A DNA stretch of 64,000 bases from Bacteroidia bacterium (GCA_030426665.1 JAUHYD010000001.1:310001-374000), one strand, 5' to 3'; shown: positions 29,551 through 38,388, counted from the first letter of the stretch. Notes: generated by a model from the sequence alone, not told the origin. Made by a program: numbers and translations.

Positions 29551-29922
29551 ATGGCAGACGTAAAAGCAATTGCAGAACAATTAGTAGCCCTTACTGTAAA
29601 AGAAGTACAGGAATTGGCTGATGTATTGAAAACAGATTACGGTATTGAACCAGCTGCTGCTGCTGTAGTAGTTGCAGCCGGTGGTGGCGACGCAGCTGCT
29701 GCTGAAGAGAAGTCTTCTTTCGATGTTATCCTTAAGAGCGCAGGCGCTTCTAAGCTTAACGTTGTTAAAGCGGTTAAAGAACTTACAGGTCTTGGACTGA
29801 AAGAAGCTAAGGAGCTCGTTGACGGTGCACCAAAAGCTATCAAAGAAGGTGTAAGCAAAGCAGAAGCTGACGAAGTAGCTGCAAAGCTTACAGAAGCTGG
29901 CGCAGAAGTAGAAGTAGCCTAG
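29551..29922 (+). CDS. rplL: 50S ribosomal protein L7/L12
   Basis: L7/L12 dimers recruit and stimulate translation GTPases. It has the N-terminal dimerisation part (1-35), an Ala/Val/Gly-rich hinge (about 37-55) and the C-terminal globular domain with [28 protein letters not shown]. Its 123 residues are typical. In most bacteria rpoB follows; here a perfect palindromic terminator ends the operon 21 bp later. Confidence 0.98.
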   Translation: MADVKAIAEQLVALTVKEVQELADVLKTDYGIEPAAAAVVVAAGGGDAAAAEEKSSFDVILKSAGASKLNVVKAVKELTGLGLKEAKELVDGAPKAIKEGVSKAEADEVAAKLTEAGAEVEVA

Positions 29923-29943
29923 TTTCTGGTTTTCATATATTAA

Positions 29944-29983
29944 GAAATAGAAAAAGTCCCGATATCGGGACTTTTTCTATTTC
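29944..29983 (+). terminator. Terminator after rplL, a perfect 40-bp palindrome
   Basis: The 40 bases are fully self-complementary: a 20-base arm beginning GAAATAGAAAAAGTCCCGAT and its exact complement, with CTTTTTCTATTT as the T-rich tail. It marks a firm end to the ribosomal operon and, read the other way, can also end the converging lipoprotein gene. Confidence 0.92.
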
Positions 29984-30006
29984 AATACTTTCTTTTTATT
30001 TGATAC

Positions 30007-30549
30007 CTATAATGGCTTATCTATCTTGAAGTATCCGTTATTGATTGTCATTACGTTACCATTGGCAGACACACCTTTAAAATAAAACTTGCCTTTAATT
30101 ACTGCCGAGTCATTTTGGATAATACTTACGCCCCCGGAATTACTCAGGTAACTAAAGTAAGCTCCGTCAGTAAATAGCGTTTCGCTATCTGTTACATAAG
30201 CAAACCGGTTATAATCCTTCCACTCCATAGAGTAAAGGTTGTTGGTCCATACATCTTTTAGATAAAAACGCATTATATAACGGCTTCCTTCTTTGTATCC
30301 GATAATAACATTACCACCGCTTGAGTCTAATGCAAAACTTGCATAATCCGCGACCCAGCGGCTTCCATTAATGTCAGCACTCAAGGGCTCGTCACCAGAC
30401 CAGGAAAATTCATCTTCTGTAAGCGGTGTAATAGGGTTTACTGCTGCGTTTGCATTGCTGCTTGGCGAGGCCTGATAGTCTCCATTGCTACAGGAACTAA
30501 GGCCGTATACAGCAGTACAAAACAACAGACCATAAAATAACTTCTTCAT
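30007..30549 (-). CDS. Lipoprotein, unknown function (DUF6252-like)
   Basis: The 180-residue protein has a lipoprotein signal with lipobox LSSC (Cys at 20). The mature part is a single beta-rich domain: DINGSRWVADYASFALDSSGGNVIIGY, then strands with many Tyr, and GKFYFKGVSANGNVMTINNGYFKI at the end. The motif of a required W in NGxxWxA followed by a FxG-type strand recalls DUF6252-like lipoproteins of Bacteroidota, but I hold that only as a resemblance. It is divergent from the DUF5686 gene with a 71-bp shared promoter region. Confidence 0.65.
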   Translation of the reverse strand: MKKLFYGLLFCTAVYGLSSCSNGDYQASPSSNANAAVNPITPLTEDEFSWSGDEPLSADINGSRWVADYASFALDSSGGNVIIGYKEGSRYIMRFYLKDVWTNNLYSMEWKDYNRFAYVTDSETLFTDGAYFSYLSNSGGVSIIQNDSAVIKGKFYFKGVSANGNVMTINNGYFKIDKPL

Positions 30550-30620
30550 GTCATAAATTTATATGGATAAAGATAACCTAAAAAATATTATTTTCAATAA
30601 AACTTTATCATAGAATATTC

Positions 30621-33062
30621 ATGTGTGGGATTTTTAAAGTATTTTTTTCAATAGTAATATTGCTGCCTTTCAGTTTGCCAGCACAAACCTTTTCGAGCGC
30701 TATTGTATATGACGACGTCACAAAAGAGACACTTCCATTTTGCACCATTAAATACAACAATGGCCATAATGGACTGATAGGCAACTTAGACGGATCCTTT
30801 TCTCTGGACAATCTGAAATTAAACAAAAACGAAGATTATATTGAGGTTTCGTGCCTGGGTTACCACACTACAAAAGTCAAAGTCCCACTTGAAAAAAGGT
30901 CCATTTATCTACAACCAGTCAATAATCTTCTCAAAGAAGTAACCATTAAAATTCCGAACGAGAAAATAAAACGAATTCTAAACAATACCATTAACAACAA
31001 ACACAAAAATAATCCCGATTTATACGACCGCTATCAATGCCATGTCTATTACAAACTACTTGTTGACGCTTCTCCGTCTGACTCTTTAAGAGTTGACACT
31101 TCAAGCGAAGCCCGTAAGAAAGCAGCCTTTCTGGAAAATCAACACCTCATGCTGTCAGAAACATACAGCATAAGAACATGGGAACGACCAAGAAAACTAC
31201 AGGAGGAAATCCTGTCGACAAGGCTGTCCGGACTAAAAAAATCAATATTCACCGGGACCGTAACAGATATCCTCCCATTCCATGCATATGAAAACTACAT
31301 TACTCTGAATGGCAAGGATTACCATAACCCGATAAGTAAAGGGTACTGGACTCGGTACCGGTTCGGACTTTCAGAGGAACTAATGTCCGGCAATGATACC
31401 ATTTGGGTGCTAACCTTTAAGCCTAAATCAAAAACCAGCGATTTACTGAAAGGTAAAGTGTTTATACACTCCAATGGTTACGCTATTTCAGACATTATTG
31501 CAGAAACAAGAGATACTATTCTCAGACAAGCAGTTAGAATAGAGCAACAATATCGTCAAATCCCGTATAATGATAGCTTAATTCGATGGTTCCCTTCACA
31601 ACTCAATTATATAATAGACCGTGAAATGACCTCAGAAAAAGGCAAGTATACCTTATTCATTAAAGGGAACTCTGTAATTGACTCTGTTACATTTCCGGTA
31701 GACAAACAATTCAAGTTTGATAAAAGACACACTATTACGCTACGACCGGATGCAACGACTAACGGAGCAACGATGCTGGCCAAACTCAGACCGGAGCCGC
31801 TTAAACCGAAAGAAACACGAACTTACAGGGTAATTGACAGCATCGGCGAGGAGATTCACGCGGATGAAATGATAGACCGATTTCAAAATCTCTCAAAAGG
31901 TCGTCTTGGTCTTGGTGTTTTAGACTTCGACTTCCAAAGATTGCTAAACTACAATGTTCACGAAGGCTTTCGGCTCGGTGCCGGACTACAGACAAACGAC
32001 AAATTACTAAAATGGTTGTCGGTTGGCGGATGGGCAGGATACGGTTTCAAAGATAAACAATGGAAGTACGGCGCATTTGCCGAGGTATATGCCGATAGAA
32101 ATAAGGAATTTGTTTTCAGGGGTAGCTATACAAACGAAATAGAAACGCCCGGGCAAATAAAGCTAAACAAGGACCTTGACAAAAATAATCTTCGAATGTT
32201 ACTACTCCAGCGAGTAGACAAAACCCAAACCTATGCGCTCTGCATATCTAAGAAAATTGCCTACTGGGATGCAGAACTATCCGGTAGTTATCAGGAGATA
32301 CAGCCGCAATACCCATATGCGCTGATTCTCGATGGCAGAAAACACCAGGAGTTTACCGCAAAAGAGGCATCGCTCAACCTTCGGTATGCCTATGCCGAAA
32401 GGACAAGTCCGTTTATGGGTAGCTACTACTCAGTCGGAAGTAACTACCCTATCTGGTATGGCAAATTAACAGTAGGGTCATTGCTTGCCGGCACAACCGA
32501 AAACAATTACTCCAAAATCACAACAGCACTTTCCTGGCATAAGCACATTAACAGAATCGGCAACGAACACTTTCTGATTGAAGCAGGTAAAATCTGGAGT
32601 CAATCTCCATTACCGATTAGCAAGTTGTTTGCAGGCAACGGGTACAGGTATGACGACCGTTCCGCACTTTCGTTATATGCTTTTGGCGGACTGCTGACCA
32701 TGCCTCCAAACGGTTATTATACCGACAAGTTTGTACAGTTTTTGTACCGGCACGATTTTGACAAAAAGCTCTACCGATTGGAGTCCCCCAAATCTGTTTT
32801 CAGTTCTATACCATTTATTGGCGTTCAATACAACGCTCTTTACGGACTTATGAACAATCAGTCGTCACATCTCTATACAGAAATATCGGTACCATCTTCG
32901 ATATACCAGGAAGCAGGTGTGCTGATCAGTAATTTATTAAGAATGCGGGCAGGAAATCTATACTATTTGTCTTTTAATGCGGGCTACTTCTACCACCTGA
33001 ATACCATGTTTGATTTAGAAAAAAATGGAAAGATTGTTTTTGGTTTTGGTGTGGAGCTATAA
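30621..33062 (+). CDS. DUF5686 / carboxypeptidase-like regulatory domain outer-membrane protein
   Basis: The 813-residue protein has a signal peptide (about 1-21, ending LPAQ), a CarboxypepD_reg-like/SusC-type domain (about 25-95: AIVYDDVTKETLPFCTIKYNN, then GLIGNLDGSFSL), a long middle region, and a beta-strand-rich C-terminal half that should form an outer-membrane barrel ending in FGFGVEL. This layout is that of the DUF5686 family, widespread in Bacteroidota. The function is not established. It is monocistronic and precedes the peptidase gene in the same direction after 93 bp. Confidence 0.82.
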   Translation: MCGIFKVFFSIVILLPFSLPAQTFSSAIVYDDVTKETLPFCTIKYNNGHNGLIGNLDGSFSLDNLKLNKNEDYIEVSCLGYHTTKVKVPLEKRSIYLQPVNNLLKEVTIKIPNEKIKRILNNTINNKHKNNPDLYDRYQCHVYYKLLVDASPSDSLRVDTSSEARKKAAFLENQHLMLSETYSIRTWERPRKLQEEILSTRLSGLKKSIFTGTVTDILPFHAYENYITLNGKDYHNPISKGYWTRYRFGLSEELMSGNDTIWVLTFKPKSKTSDLLKGKVFIHSNGYAISDIIAETRDTILRQAVRIEQQYRQIPYNDSLIRWFPSQLNYIIDREMTSEKGKYTLFIKGNSVIDSVTFPVDKQFKFDKRHTITLRPDATTNGATMLAKLRPEPLKPKETRTYRVIDSIGEEIHADEMIDRFQNLSKGRLGLGVLDFDFQRLLNYNVHEGFRLGAGLQTNDKLLKWLSVGGWAGYGFKDKQWKYGAFAEVYADRNKEFVFRGSYTNEIETPGQIKLNKDLDKNNLRMLLLQRVDKTQTYALCISKKIAYWDAELSGSYQEIQPQYPYALILDGRKHQEFTAKEASLNLRYAYAERTSPFMGSYYSVGSNYPIWYGKLTVGSLLAGTTENNYSKITTALSWHKHINRIGNEHFLIEAGKIWSQSPLPISKLFAGNGYRYDDRSALSLYAFGGLLTMPPNGYYTDKFVQFLYRHDFDKKLYRLESPKSVFSSIPFIGVQYNALYGLMNNQSSHLYTEISVPSSIYQEAGVLISNLLRMRAGNLYYLSFNAGYFYHLNTMFDLEKNGKIVFGFGVEL

Positions 33063-33155
33063 TGCTGCTGCTATTACTTTTGGCAATGAGTATTGGGATT
33101 TTGGCACTTAACTTTCTTTGAAGTATATTTAGCCTTATAATAAATTGTTCTTACA

Positions 33156-35246
33156 ATGAAAACGAAAATGAGCCTGAAATGGGCTATACCAATGATGGCA
33201 ATCTCAGCACAAGTGATGATGGGTTGTGGCAACAGCGAACCCGCAAAAACTGAAACAGAAATGACCACTGACTACGACGGCGAGGACCCGAACTTTGAAG
33301 TAAAAGCACAGGCATTTGCCGACCTGCAATTACTTCGCTATCAGGTACCTAAATTCAATACACTTAGCCTGCAACAGAAAAAACTGGCTTATTATCTGTA
33401 TCAGGCTGCACTCTGCGGTCGTGATATTATATACGACCAGAAAAGCAAGGATGGTATAATGCTCCGTAAAACCATCGAAACGATTTTCGGTACGTATAAA
33501 GGTGACAAAACCACTCCGGAATGGGAACAATTTAAGACCTACTGCGGTCGTGTATGGTTCAGCAATGGCAACTACCATCACTACAGCAATGAGAAGTTTA
33601 TTCCGGAATGCTCTTATGAGTATTTTACCACCATTGCCAAGGAAAGCGATGTAGATGCGCTTCCAAAAGAGGAAGGCGAAAGCGTTGATGACTTTTTAGG
33701 GCGTATTAAACCAACGGTATATGACATTAATTACAAATCGAAATTGGTAGACCAACGTCCGAACGTAGATAACATAGTTGGCTCTGCCAACAACTTCTAT
33801 GAAGGTGTAACCCAAAAAGAAGTTGAAGCATACTATGCGAAGTTTGACACTAAGGGACATGCGCCGTCTTGGGGACTGAATAGTAAGGTCGTAAAAGAAA
33901 ACGGACAGGTAGTTGAAAAAACCTGGAAGATTGGCGGAATGTATGGTGCTTCACTTGAAAAAATTGCAGGCTGGTTAGAAAAAGCGGCTACCGTTGCAGA
34001 AGACTCTTTGCAAAAAGCGTCATTGGAGCTGCTGGTGAAATATTACAAAACCGGCGACCTTAAAACCTTTGACGACTATAGTATTGCCTGGGCTAATAAT
34101 ACAGAGCCACGTATAGATGCTGTAAACGGGTTCATTGAGGTTTACATGGATGCAATCGGAAAGAAAGCCAGTTTCGAGAGCACGGTATCTCTTAGAGATA
34201 ATGAAGGAACTAAGATGATCAAAACCATCGCGAGTGAAGCACAGTGGTTTGAAGACAACTCTCCGATAATGGACGAGCATAAGAAAAAAGTAGTGAAAGG
34301 AATTGACGGAAAAGCAATCACCGTGATTGTTGAGAGTGGCGATGCTGCACCAAGTACACCTATCGGTATCAACCTGCCAAATGCAGATTGGATTCGTGCC
34401 GAATACGGTTCTAAATCGGTATCTCTTTCAAACATTGTACACTCTTACAACATGGTAAAAGTAACCAGCGGTGTTGGCAAAGAGTTTGTAGTAAACGACC
34501 AGATACTCGAAAGACTAAAAAAGTATGGCGACTTAGCTTCTAACCTCCATACAGATATGCATGAATGTATCGGTCACGCATCTGGCAAAATAAACGAGGG
34601 TGTGGAAACAACTGATAAGACCCTGAAGAACTATGCAAGCTGTCTTGAAGAGGCGCGTGCAGACCTTGTTGGGCTCTATTATGTATACGACCAAAAATTG
34701 GTAGACCTGGGCGTAATGCCAAGTCTTGAAGTCGGGAAAGCAGGTTACGACAACTATATTACAAACGGCATGATAACCCAACTTACTCGCCTTAAAGCAG
34801 GAGAGCAACTTGAAGAAGCGCACATGCGCAACCGGGCATTGATTGCACATTGGGCTTATGAGAAAGGTAAGAAAGATAGTGTCATAGAAATGATAACAAA
34901 GGACGGCAAGACCTATGTACAGGTAAACAACTACGACAAGTTGAAAGTTCTTTTCGGTGAATTGTTGAGAGAAATACAGCGCATAAAATCAGAAGGCGAT
35001 TACGAAGCTGGTAAAAACCTTGTTGAGACTTACGGCGTGAAGGTAGATCCAAAACTACATGCAGAAATATTGGAACGTTATGCCAAGCTGAACACAAAAC
35101 CATATAGTGGCTTTATTCAGCCTAAGTTGATTCCTGTTATGAATGGTGGCGATATTACAGACGTAAAAGTTGAATACCCTGACAACTTCTTCAATCAGAT
35201 GATGGAGTATGGTAAGGAGTATGCATTCCTGCCAATACATAACTAA
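33156..35246 (+). CDS. Dipeptidyl peptidase III-like metallopeptidase (M49), lipoprotein
   Basis: M49 zinc peptidases remove dipeptides from N-termini of oligopeptides. The catalytic HEXXGH is present as HECIGH at 469-474, and the second zinc ligand motif as EEARAD at 498-503, about 24 residues later as in DPP III. The N-terminus carries a lipoprotein signal with MGCG (Cys at 24), so it is probably anchored in the envelope rather than cytosolic like animal DPP III. It has 696 residues. A strong terminator follows. Confidence 0.87.
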   Translation: MKTKMSLKWAIPMMAISAQVMMGCGNSEPAKTETEMTTDYDGEDPNFEVKAQAFADLQLLRYQVPKFNTLSLQQKKLAYYLYQAALCGRDIIYDQKSKDGIMLRKTIETIFGTYKGDKTTPEWEQFKTYCGRVWFSNGNYHHYSNEKFIPECSYEYFTTIAKESDVDALPKEEGESVDDFLGRIKPTVYDINYKSKLVDQRPNVDNIVGSANNFYEGVTQKEVEAYYAKFDTKGHAPSWGLNSKVVKENGQVVEKTWKIGGMYGASLEKIAGWLEKAATVAEDSLQKASLELLVKYYKTGDLKTFDDYSIAWANNTEPRIDAVNGFIEVYMDAIGKKASFESTVSLRDNEGTKMIKTIASEAQWFEDNSPIMDEHKKKVVKGIDGKAITVIVESGDAAPSTPIGINLPNADWIRAEYGSKSVSLSNIVHSYNMVKVTSGVGKEFVVNDQILERLKKYGDLASNLHTDMHECIGHASGKINEGVETTDKTLKNYASCLEEARADLVGLYYVYDQKLVDLGVMPSLEVGKAGYDNYITNGMITQLTRLKAGEQLEEAHMRNRALIAHWAYEKGKKDSVIEMITKDGKTYVQVNNYDKLKVLFGELLREIQRIKSEGDYEAGKNLVETYGVKVDPKLHAEILERYAKLNTKPYSGFIQPKLIPVMNGGDITDVKVEYPDNFFNQMMEYGKEYAFLPIHN

Positions 35247-35270
35247 TAAAACGCATTAACAAATTTCGTT

Positions 35271-35306
35271 AGCCGGCTTCCACATTTGTGGAAGCCGGCT
35301 TTTTTA
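35271..35306 (+). terminator. Terminator after the M49 peptidase gene
   Basis: A 14-bp perfect stem (AGCCGGCTTCCACA, 35271-35284; complement 35287-35300) with a two-base gap is followed by six T residues. The rest of the 417-bp gap 35247-35663 shows nothing recognisable until the conserved promoter module at 35486. Confidence 0.92.
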
Positions 35307-35485
35307 TGTTCCACTCAACCTTGTTTACAGAAATCTCTTATTATAACCATGGCAGTTTGCGTTGATTATCGCTCTCCCTACCCTATTGGCATACCGTCGA
35401 AGTAGTTGCCAATGACACTGCGCTACCTACAGACGTTTCCAATCATCGTGCGGACTCCCAAAAAACAACAGACAACTCTAAATCA

Positions 35486-35594
35486 ATTCCATATTTTGGA
35501 ATAACAATCCGCATTTCGGAATAAAATCAGCGTGCCAAAATTTAAATAATTGATTTTCAATTAGTTACAATATTGGCACGTCGTTGGTATTATA
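35486..35594 (+). promoter_or_regulatory. Conserved upstream module, DUF4402 copy 1
   Basis: Two 17-bp palindromes, ATTCC-N7-GGAAT (35486-35502) and AATCC-N7-GGAAT (35506-35522), have centres 20 bp apart. They are followed by CGTGCCAA (35531-35538) and TTGGCACG (35573-35580), 42 bp apart. TTGGCACG-N4-TGGTA has the -24/-12 spacing of sigma-54 promoters, with a good -24 and an imperfect -12 (GT for GC). The palindromes would then lie near -86 and -106, where enhancer-binding proteins usually sit. A TTATAC stretch follows in all copies. Confidence 0.65.
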
Positions 35595-35603
35595 CGTATC
35601 AAA

Positions 35604-35621
35604 TCCCGATAAGAATCGGGA
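35604..35621 (+). repeat. 18-bp palindromic element in the leader of copy 1
   Basis: TCCCGAT-AAGA-ATCGGGA, a 7-bp stem with a 4-base loop, lies in the predicted 5' leader. The identical element is in copy 5 (44789-44806), and a variant loop is inside the coding region of copy 3. Copies 2 and 4 lack it. Confidence 0.75.
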
Positions 35622-35663
35622 CAGGCAAAACACTAAACTTAAACAAACTTAAAATCTAAAAAA

Positions 35664-36188
35664 ATGAAAAACATCTTCAAATCAATCGCAATCGCTTCTA
35701 TCGCTGTTATCGGACTTTCTAACAGCTCTTTCGCTCAGGCTACTGCAACTGCTTCTGCCTCTGCTAACATCATCACTCCTATCTCTATCGCTAAGACTGT
35801 AGATATGAACTTCGGTAACGTAGCCGTTTCTGCTACAATAGCAGGTACTGCTGTTCTGGCTCCTGCCGGTACTCGTACCACAGGTGGCGCAGGTGGTGTA
35901 ACACTACCAGCAACTACAGGAACTGTTTCTGCCGCCAGCTTCGATGTAACAGGACAGGCGAGCTATACTTATGCAATCACTTTGCCATCTTCTACTACAA
36001 TCACTGATGGCAGCTCTCATACAATGACTGTTGATAACTTCACAAGTGTTCCGGCTACTACAGGTACATTGAGCGGTTCAGGTACGCAAACTTTGAACGT
36101 GGGTGCTACGCTAAACGTATCTGCTGGTCAGGCTTCCGGAACTTACACCAATGCAACTGGTGTTCCGGTAACTGTTAACTACAACTAA
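35664..36188 (+). CDS. Secreted DUF4402-type protein, copy 1 of 5
   Basis: The 174-residue protein has a signal peptide (1-24, cleavage after FA before Q25). The mature 150 residues have about one third Ser+Thr, one Lys and one Arg, and no Cys or Trp. The pattern ITPISIAKTVDMNFGNVAVS near the start and a string of short beta strands ending VPVTVNYN match DUF4402, a family of unknown function in secreted or surface proteins. Codons favour ATC, AAC, GCT and ACT, as in the ribosomal genes of this window, which suggests high expression. It is monocistronic, with its own promoter module and terminator. Its protein is identical to copy 5 and differs from copies 2 and 4 at one residue (S for A). Confidence 0.85.
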   Translation: MKNIFKSIAIASIAVIGLSNSSFAQATATASASANIITPISIAKTVDMNFGNVAVSATIAGTAVLAPAGTRTTGGAGGVTLPATTGTVSAASFDVTGQASYTYAITLPSSTTITDGSSHTMTVDNFTSVPATTGTLSGSGTQTLNVGATLNVSAGQASGTYTNATGVPVTVNYN

Positions 36189-36220
36189 TAATAACACAAC
36201 ATAATTTTCCTTTCACTATG

Positions 36221-36248
36221 AAACGCCTCCGGAAACGGGGGCGTTTTT
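36221..36248 (+). terminator. Terminator, DUF4402 copy 1
   Basis: The stem AACGCCTCC (36222-36230) pairs with GGGGGCGTT (36237-36245) with one G-T wobble, and T residues follow. The same hairpin and the preceding 30 bases recur in copies 3, 4 and 5 but not in copy 2. Confidence 0.88.
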
Positions 36249-36486
36249 ATATGACTGCATTCATTCAAACTGACGCCGGAAATAAGTGCGTCTGATTGGT
36301 GACTCATTATGGCCACATTTTACATTGTGGTTTCCTTAACTTATATTTTGTTAACTTCACGAAGTAGATAATTATCGAAATAAGTTTCCTCTCATTTTCA
36401 TTCCGTTCAATCTCCTCGAACGTTTGGCTTTGTAACATCCGGTTTTCCTTAGTTCTATATTTTTTGAAACTTAAAACCAGAATTAC

Positions 36487-37236
36487 ATGGCAATTATATT
36501 GTTTTTCATAGGTCTTTGGTATGCGTCTTTATTCTGCCAAACATTTTTCCAACACCGATATGCGGCCCACCATGCTTTTAGCATGACGAAGTCCTGGGAA
36601 CGCGTCTTCTTTGTACTTTCATACATAGCACAAGGCTCCTCCTATATGAGTCCGAGGGCGTATGCCATTATGCACCGGATGCATCATGCATATACAGACA
36701 CCGAAAAAGACCCCCATTCACCGTCCTTTTCCAAGAACATCTTCAGCATGATGTTGCACACCCGAAAAGTTTATGTCGGAATATTTAAAGGCACAACCGA
36801 GCTGGAACCCAGGTTTACAAAAAATCTACCCGAATGGCCGGCATTTGAAAAATGGGCCAATTCAACCTTTTCGAGACTATTGTGGGTAGCTATTTATGTT
36901 GCCATCTTCATTTTCTTCGCAGCTTCTCCTTGGCTATACCTTTTACTACCTATTGTTATTGGAATGGGTGCATTCCACGGAGGTATTATCAATTGGTTTG
37001 CCCACAAATACGGCTACCAGAATTTCAAACTAAAAAACACATCTAACAACCTGCTGCACATAGATATCCTGATGCTGGGCGAATCCTACCATAACAACCA
37101 CCATAAGCACCCTTCTTCTTTAAACTTCGGCGTAAAGTGGCATGAGCTGGACCCTATCTATCCCGTTATCCGTTTTCTGGCGTGGGCTAAAGTCATTAAA
37201 ATAACAAAGCCGGTGCTTGTATATTCCGGGAAATGA
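36487..37236 (+). CDS. Membrane fatty-acid desaturase (acyl-CoA/acyl-lipid desaturase type)
   Basis: The 249-residue di-iron membrane enzyme has three histidine boxes in order: HRYAAHH (about 23-29), HRMHH (about 65-69, followed by AYTDTEKDPHSP) and NNHHKH (about 200-205). These are the metal ligands of the delta-9/stearoyl-CoA-type desaturase family. About four hydrophobic helices separate them. It presumably introduces a double bond in membrane acyl chains. It lies between DUF4402 copies 1 and 2 on the same strand. The 298 bp before it hold the copy 1 terminator and AT-rich sequence. Confidence 0.88.
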   Translation: MAIILFFIGLWYASLFCQTFFQHRYAAHHAFSMTKSWERVFFVLSYIAQGSSYMSPRAYAIMHRMHHAYTDTEKDPHSPSFSKNIFSMMLHTRKVYVGIFKGTTELEPRFTKNLPEWPAFEKWANSTFSRLLWVAIYVAIFIFFAASPWLYLLLPIVIGMGAFHGGIINWFAHKYGYQNFKLKNTSNNLLHIDILMLGESYHNNHHKHPSSLNFGVKWHELDPIYPVIRFLAWAKVIKITKPVLVYSGK

Positions 37237-37267
37237 TAAAAAAGAATTAGCGCTGCTTCCAAATTCA

Positions 37268-37510
37268 ATGGACAACATATCAATAGAAGTCACTCTAAAC
37301 GGTAAAGAATACTGTTTTGTCGCTGCTGTGGTGACTGTCGGATACACACATCGATTTATCGTAACGATAAACGACCTAGAAGTGATGTTCGAACCCGACG
37401 AAGAACGCAGCTATCGTGCAATACTACCCGAAAAACATCTCCTAAAAGCAACTGATCACGACAAAGAGCTGATAATTGCTATCGGTGAGGTCATCCAGTC
37501 GGCCCGATAA
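37268..37510 (+). CDS. Small conserved-looking cytoplasmic protein, unknown function
   Basis: I choose ATG 37268 (80 residues, MDNISIEVTLNGKEY). The frame is open from a TTG at 37217 inside the desaturase end, but that extension is unlikely. The product is acidic, with alternating strands (CFVAAVVTV, HRFIVTINDLEVMFEPDEER) and a C-terminal helix, and no signal peptide. I do not recognise a family. It follows the desaturase by 31 bp and is probably co-transcribed with it. Confidence 0.6.
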   Translation: MDNISIEVTLNGKEYCFVAAVVTVGYTHRFIVTINDLEVMFEPDEERSYRAILPEKHLLKATDHDKELIIAIGEVIQSAR

Positions 37511-37586
37511 ATCACTTTCCAATCTTCAAGATCGTCCGCAGCCAGGGAAGCATTCGTCTTATCTCACGCAACTTCGCGCCACTTTC

Positions 37587-37696
37587 TCTTCCAAAAAGCG
37601 GAATTCAGTTCCGATTTTTGGAAATTATTTCGTCGTGCCAAAATTTAATTAATTGATTATCAATTAGTTACAATATTGGCACGTCGTTGGTATTAT
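37587..37696 (+). promoter_or_regulatory. Conserved upstream module, DUF4402 copy 2
   Basis: The palindromes are CTTCC-N7-GGAAT (37587-37603) and GTTCC-N7-GGAAA (37607-37623), centres 20 bp apart. CGTGCCAA is at 37633-37640 and TTGGCACG at 37675-37682, 42 bp apart. The -12-like TTGGTA follows at 37686-37691. Palindrome half-sites have drifted, but spacing is exactly that of the other copies. Confidence 0.63.
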
Positions 37697-37749
37697 ACCT
37701 ATCAAACAAACAAAAACACTAAACTTAAACAAACTTAAAATCTAAAAAA

Positions 37750-38274
37750 ATGAAAAACATCTTCAAATCAATCGCAATCGCTTCTATCGCTGTTATCGGA
37801 CTTTCTAACAGCTCTTTCGCTCAAGCTACAGCAACTGCTTCAGCTTCTGCTAACATCATCACTCCTATCTCTATCGCTAAGACTGTAGATATGAACTTCG
37901 GTAACGTAGCCGTTTCAGCTACAATAGCTGGTACTGCTGTTTTGGCTCCTGCAGGTACTCGTACTACTGGAGGCGCAGGTGGGGTAACACTACCGGCAAC
38001 TACAGGAACTGTTTCTGCGGCCAGCTTCGATGTTACAGGACAGGCGAGCTATACTTACGCAATCACTTTGCCATCTTCTACTACTATCACTGATGGTGCA
38101 TCTCATACAATGACTGTTGACAACTTCACAAGTGTTCCGGCTACTACTGGTACATTAAGCGGTTCAGGTACGCAAACTTTGAATGTGGGTGCTACACTTA
38201 ACGTATCAGCTGGTCAGGCTTCAGGAACTTATACCAACGCAACTGGTGTTCCGGTAACTGTTAACTACAACTAA
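37750..38274 (+). CDS. Secreted DUF4402-type protein, copy 2 of 5
   Basis: The 174-residue protein is identical to copy 1 except DGASHT for DGSSHT near residue 118. At DNA level I count about 27 synonymous codon differences from copy 1, so this is not a fresh duplication. Signal peptide, composition and start context (ACTTAAACAAACTTAAAA leader) are the same as copy 1. It differs from the other copies in having an unrelated terminator and no palindromic leader insert. Confidence 0.85.
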   Translation: MKNIFKSIAIASIAVIGLSNSSFAQATATASASANIITPISIAKTVDMNFGNVAVSATIAGTAVLAPAGTRTTGGAGGVTLPATTGTVSAASFDVTGQASYTYAITLPSSTTITDGASHTMTVDNFTSVPATTGTLSGSGTQTLNVGATLNVSAGQASGTYTNATGVPVTVNYN

Positions 38275-38344
38275 TAATCACTATGATAAATAATACAGCC
38301 GCATAATGATAAACAGGCTATAACTCGTTTTTCATTTCCCTTTC

Positions 38345-38377
38345 AAAGCGCCTCCGTTCTCGGAAGCGCTTTTTTTA
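38345..38377 (+). terminator. Terminator, DUF4402 copy 2 (different from the other copies)
   Basis: AAAGCGCCTCCG (38345-38356) pairs with CGGAAGCGCTTT (38361-38372) with one mismatch, followed by a T run. Its sequence and upstream flank differ from the shared terminator of copies 1, 3, 4 and 5. Confidence 0.85.
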
Positions 38378-38388
38378 TGGCGCAACAA

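Larger units (their letters stand above)
35486..36248 (+). repeat. Dispersed direct repeat unit 1 of 5 (module, gene, terminator)
   Basis: The unit comprises the paired palindromes, promoter-like element, AT-rich leader, DUF4402 gene and terminator. Equivalent units lie at 37587-38377, 39523-40280, 42212-42958 and 44670-45435, all in the same direction. Outside these limits the sequences are unrelated. No target-site duplication or transposase was seen at the edges. Confidence 0.88.

Noticed and set aside
33102..33117. Sigma-54-like element TGGCACT-N4-TTTCT before the M49 peptidase gene.
   Set aside because: It fits with one or two mismatches, but a housekeeping promoter (TTG-N17-TTTCTTTG) fits the same bases equally well, and no paired palindromes are upstream. 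One cannot choose from sequence alone.
35544..35578. A Bacteroidota -33/-7 promoter (TTGATT...TAATGTTG) in the DUF4402 modules.
   Set aside because: The spacer is only 15 bp, the -7 box is imperfect and the TTG is not conserved in copies 4 and 5, so the TTGGCACG element is the better candidate.
37217..37267. TTG start for the small protein after the desaturase, overlapping the desaturase end.
   Set aside because: The ATG at 37268 gives a compact protein. The extra 17 residues are the out-of-frame translation of the desaturase C-terminus.
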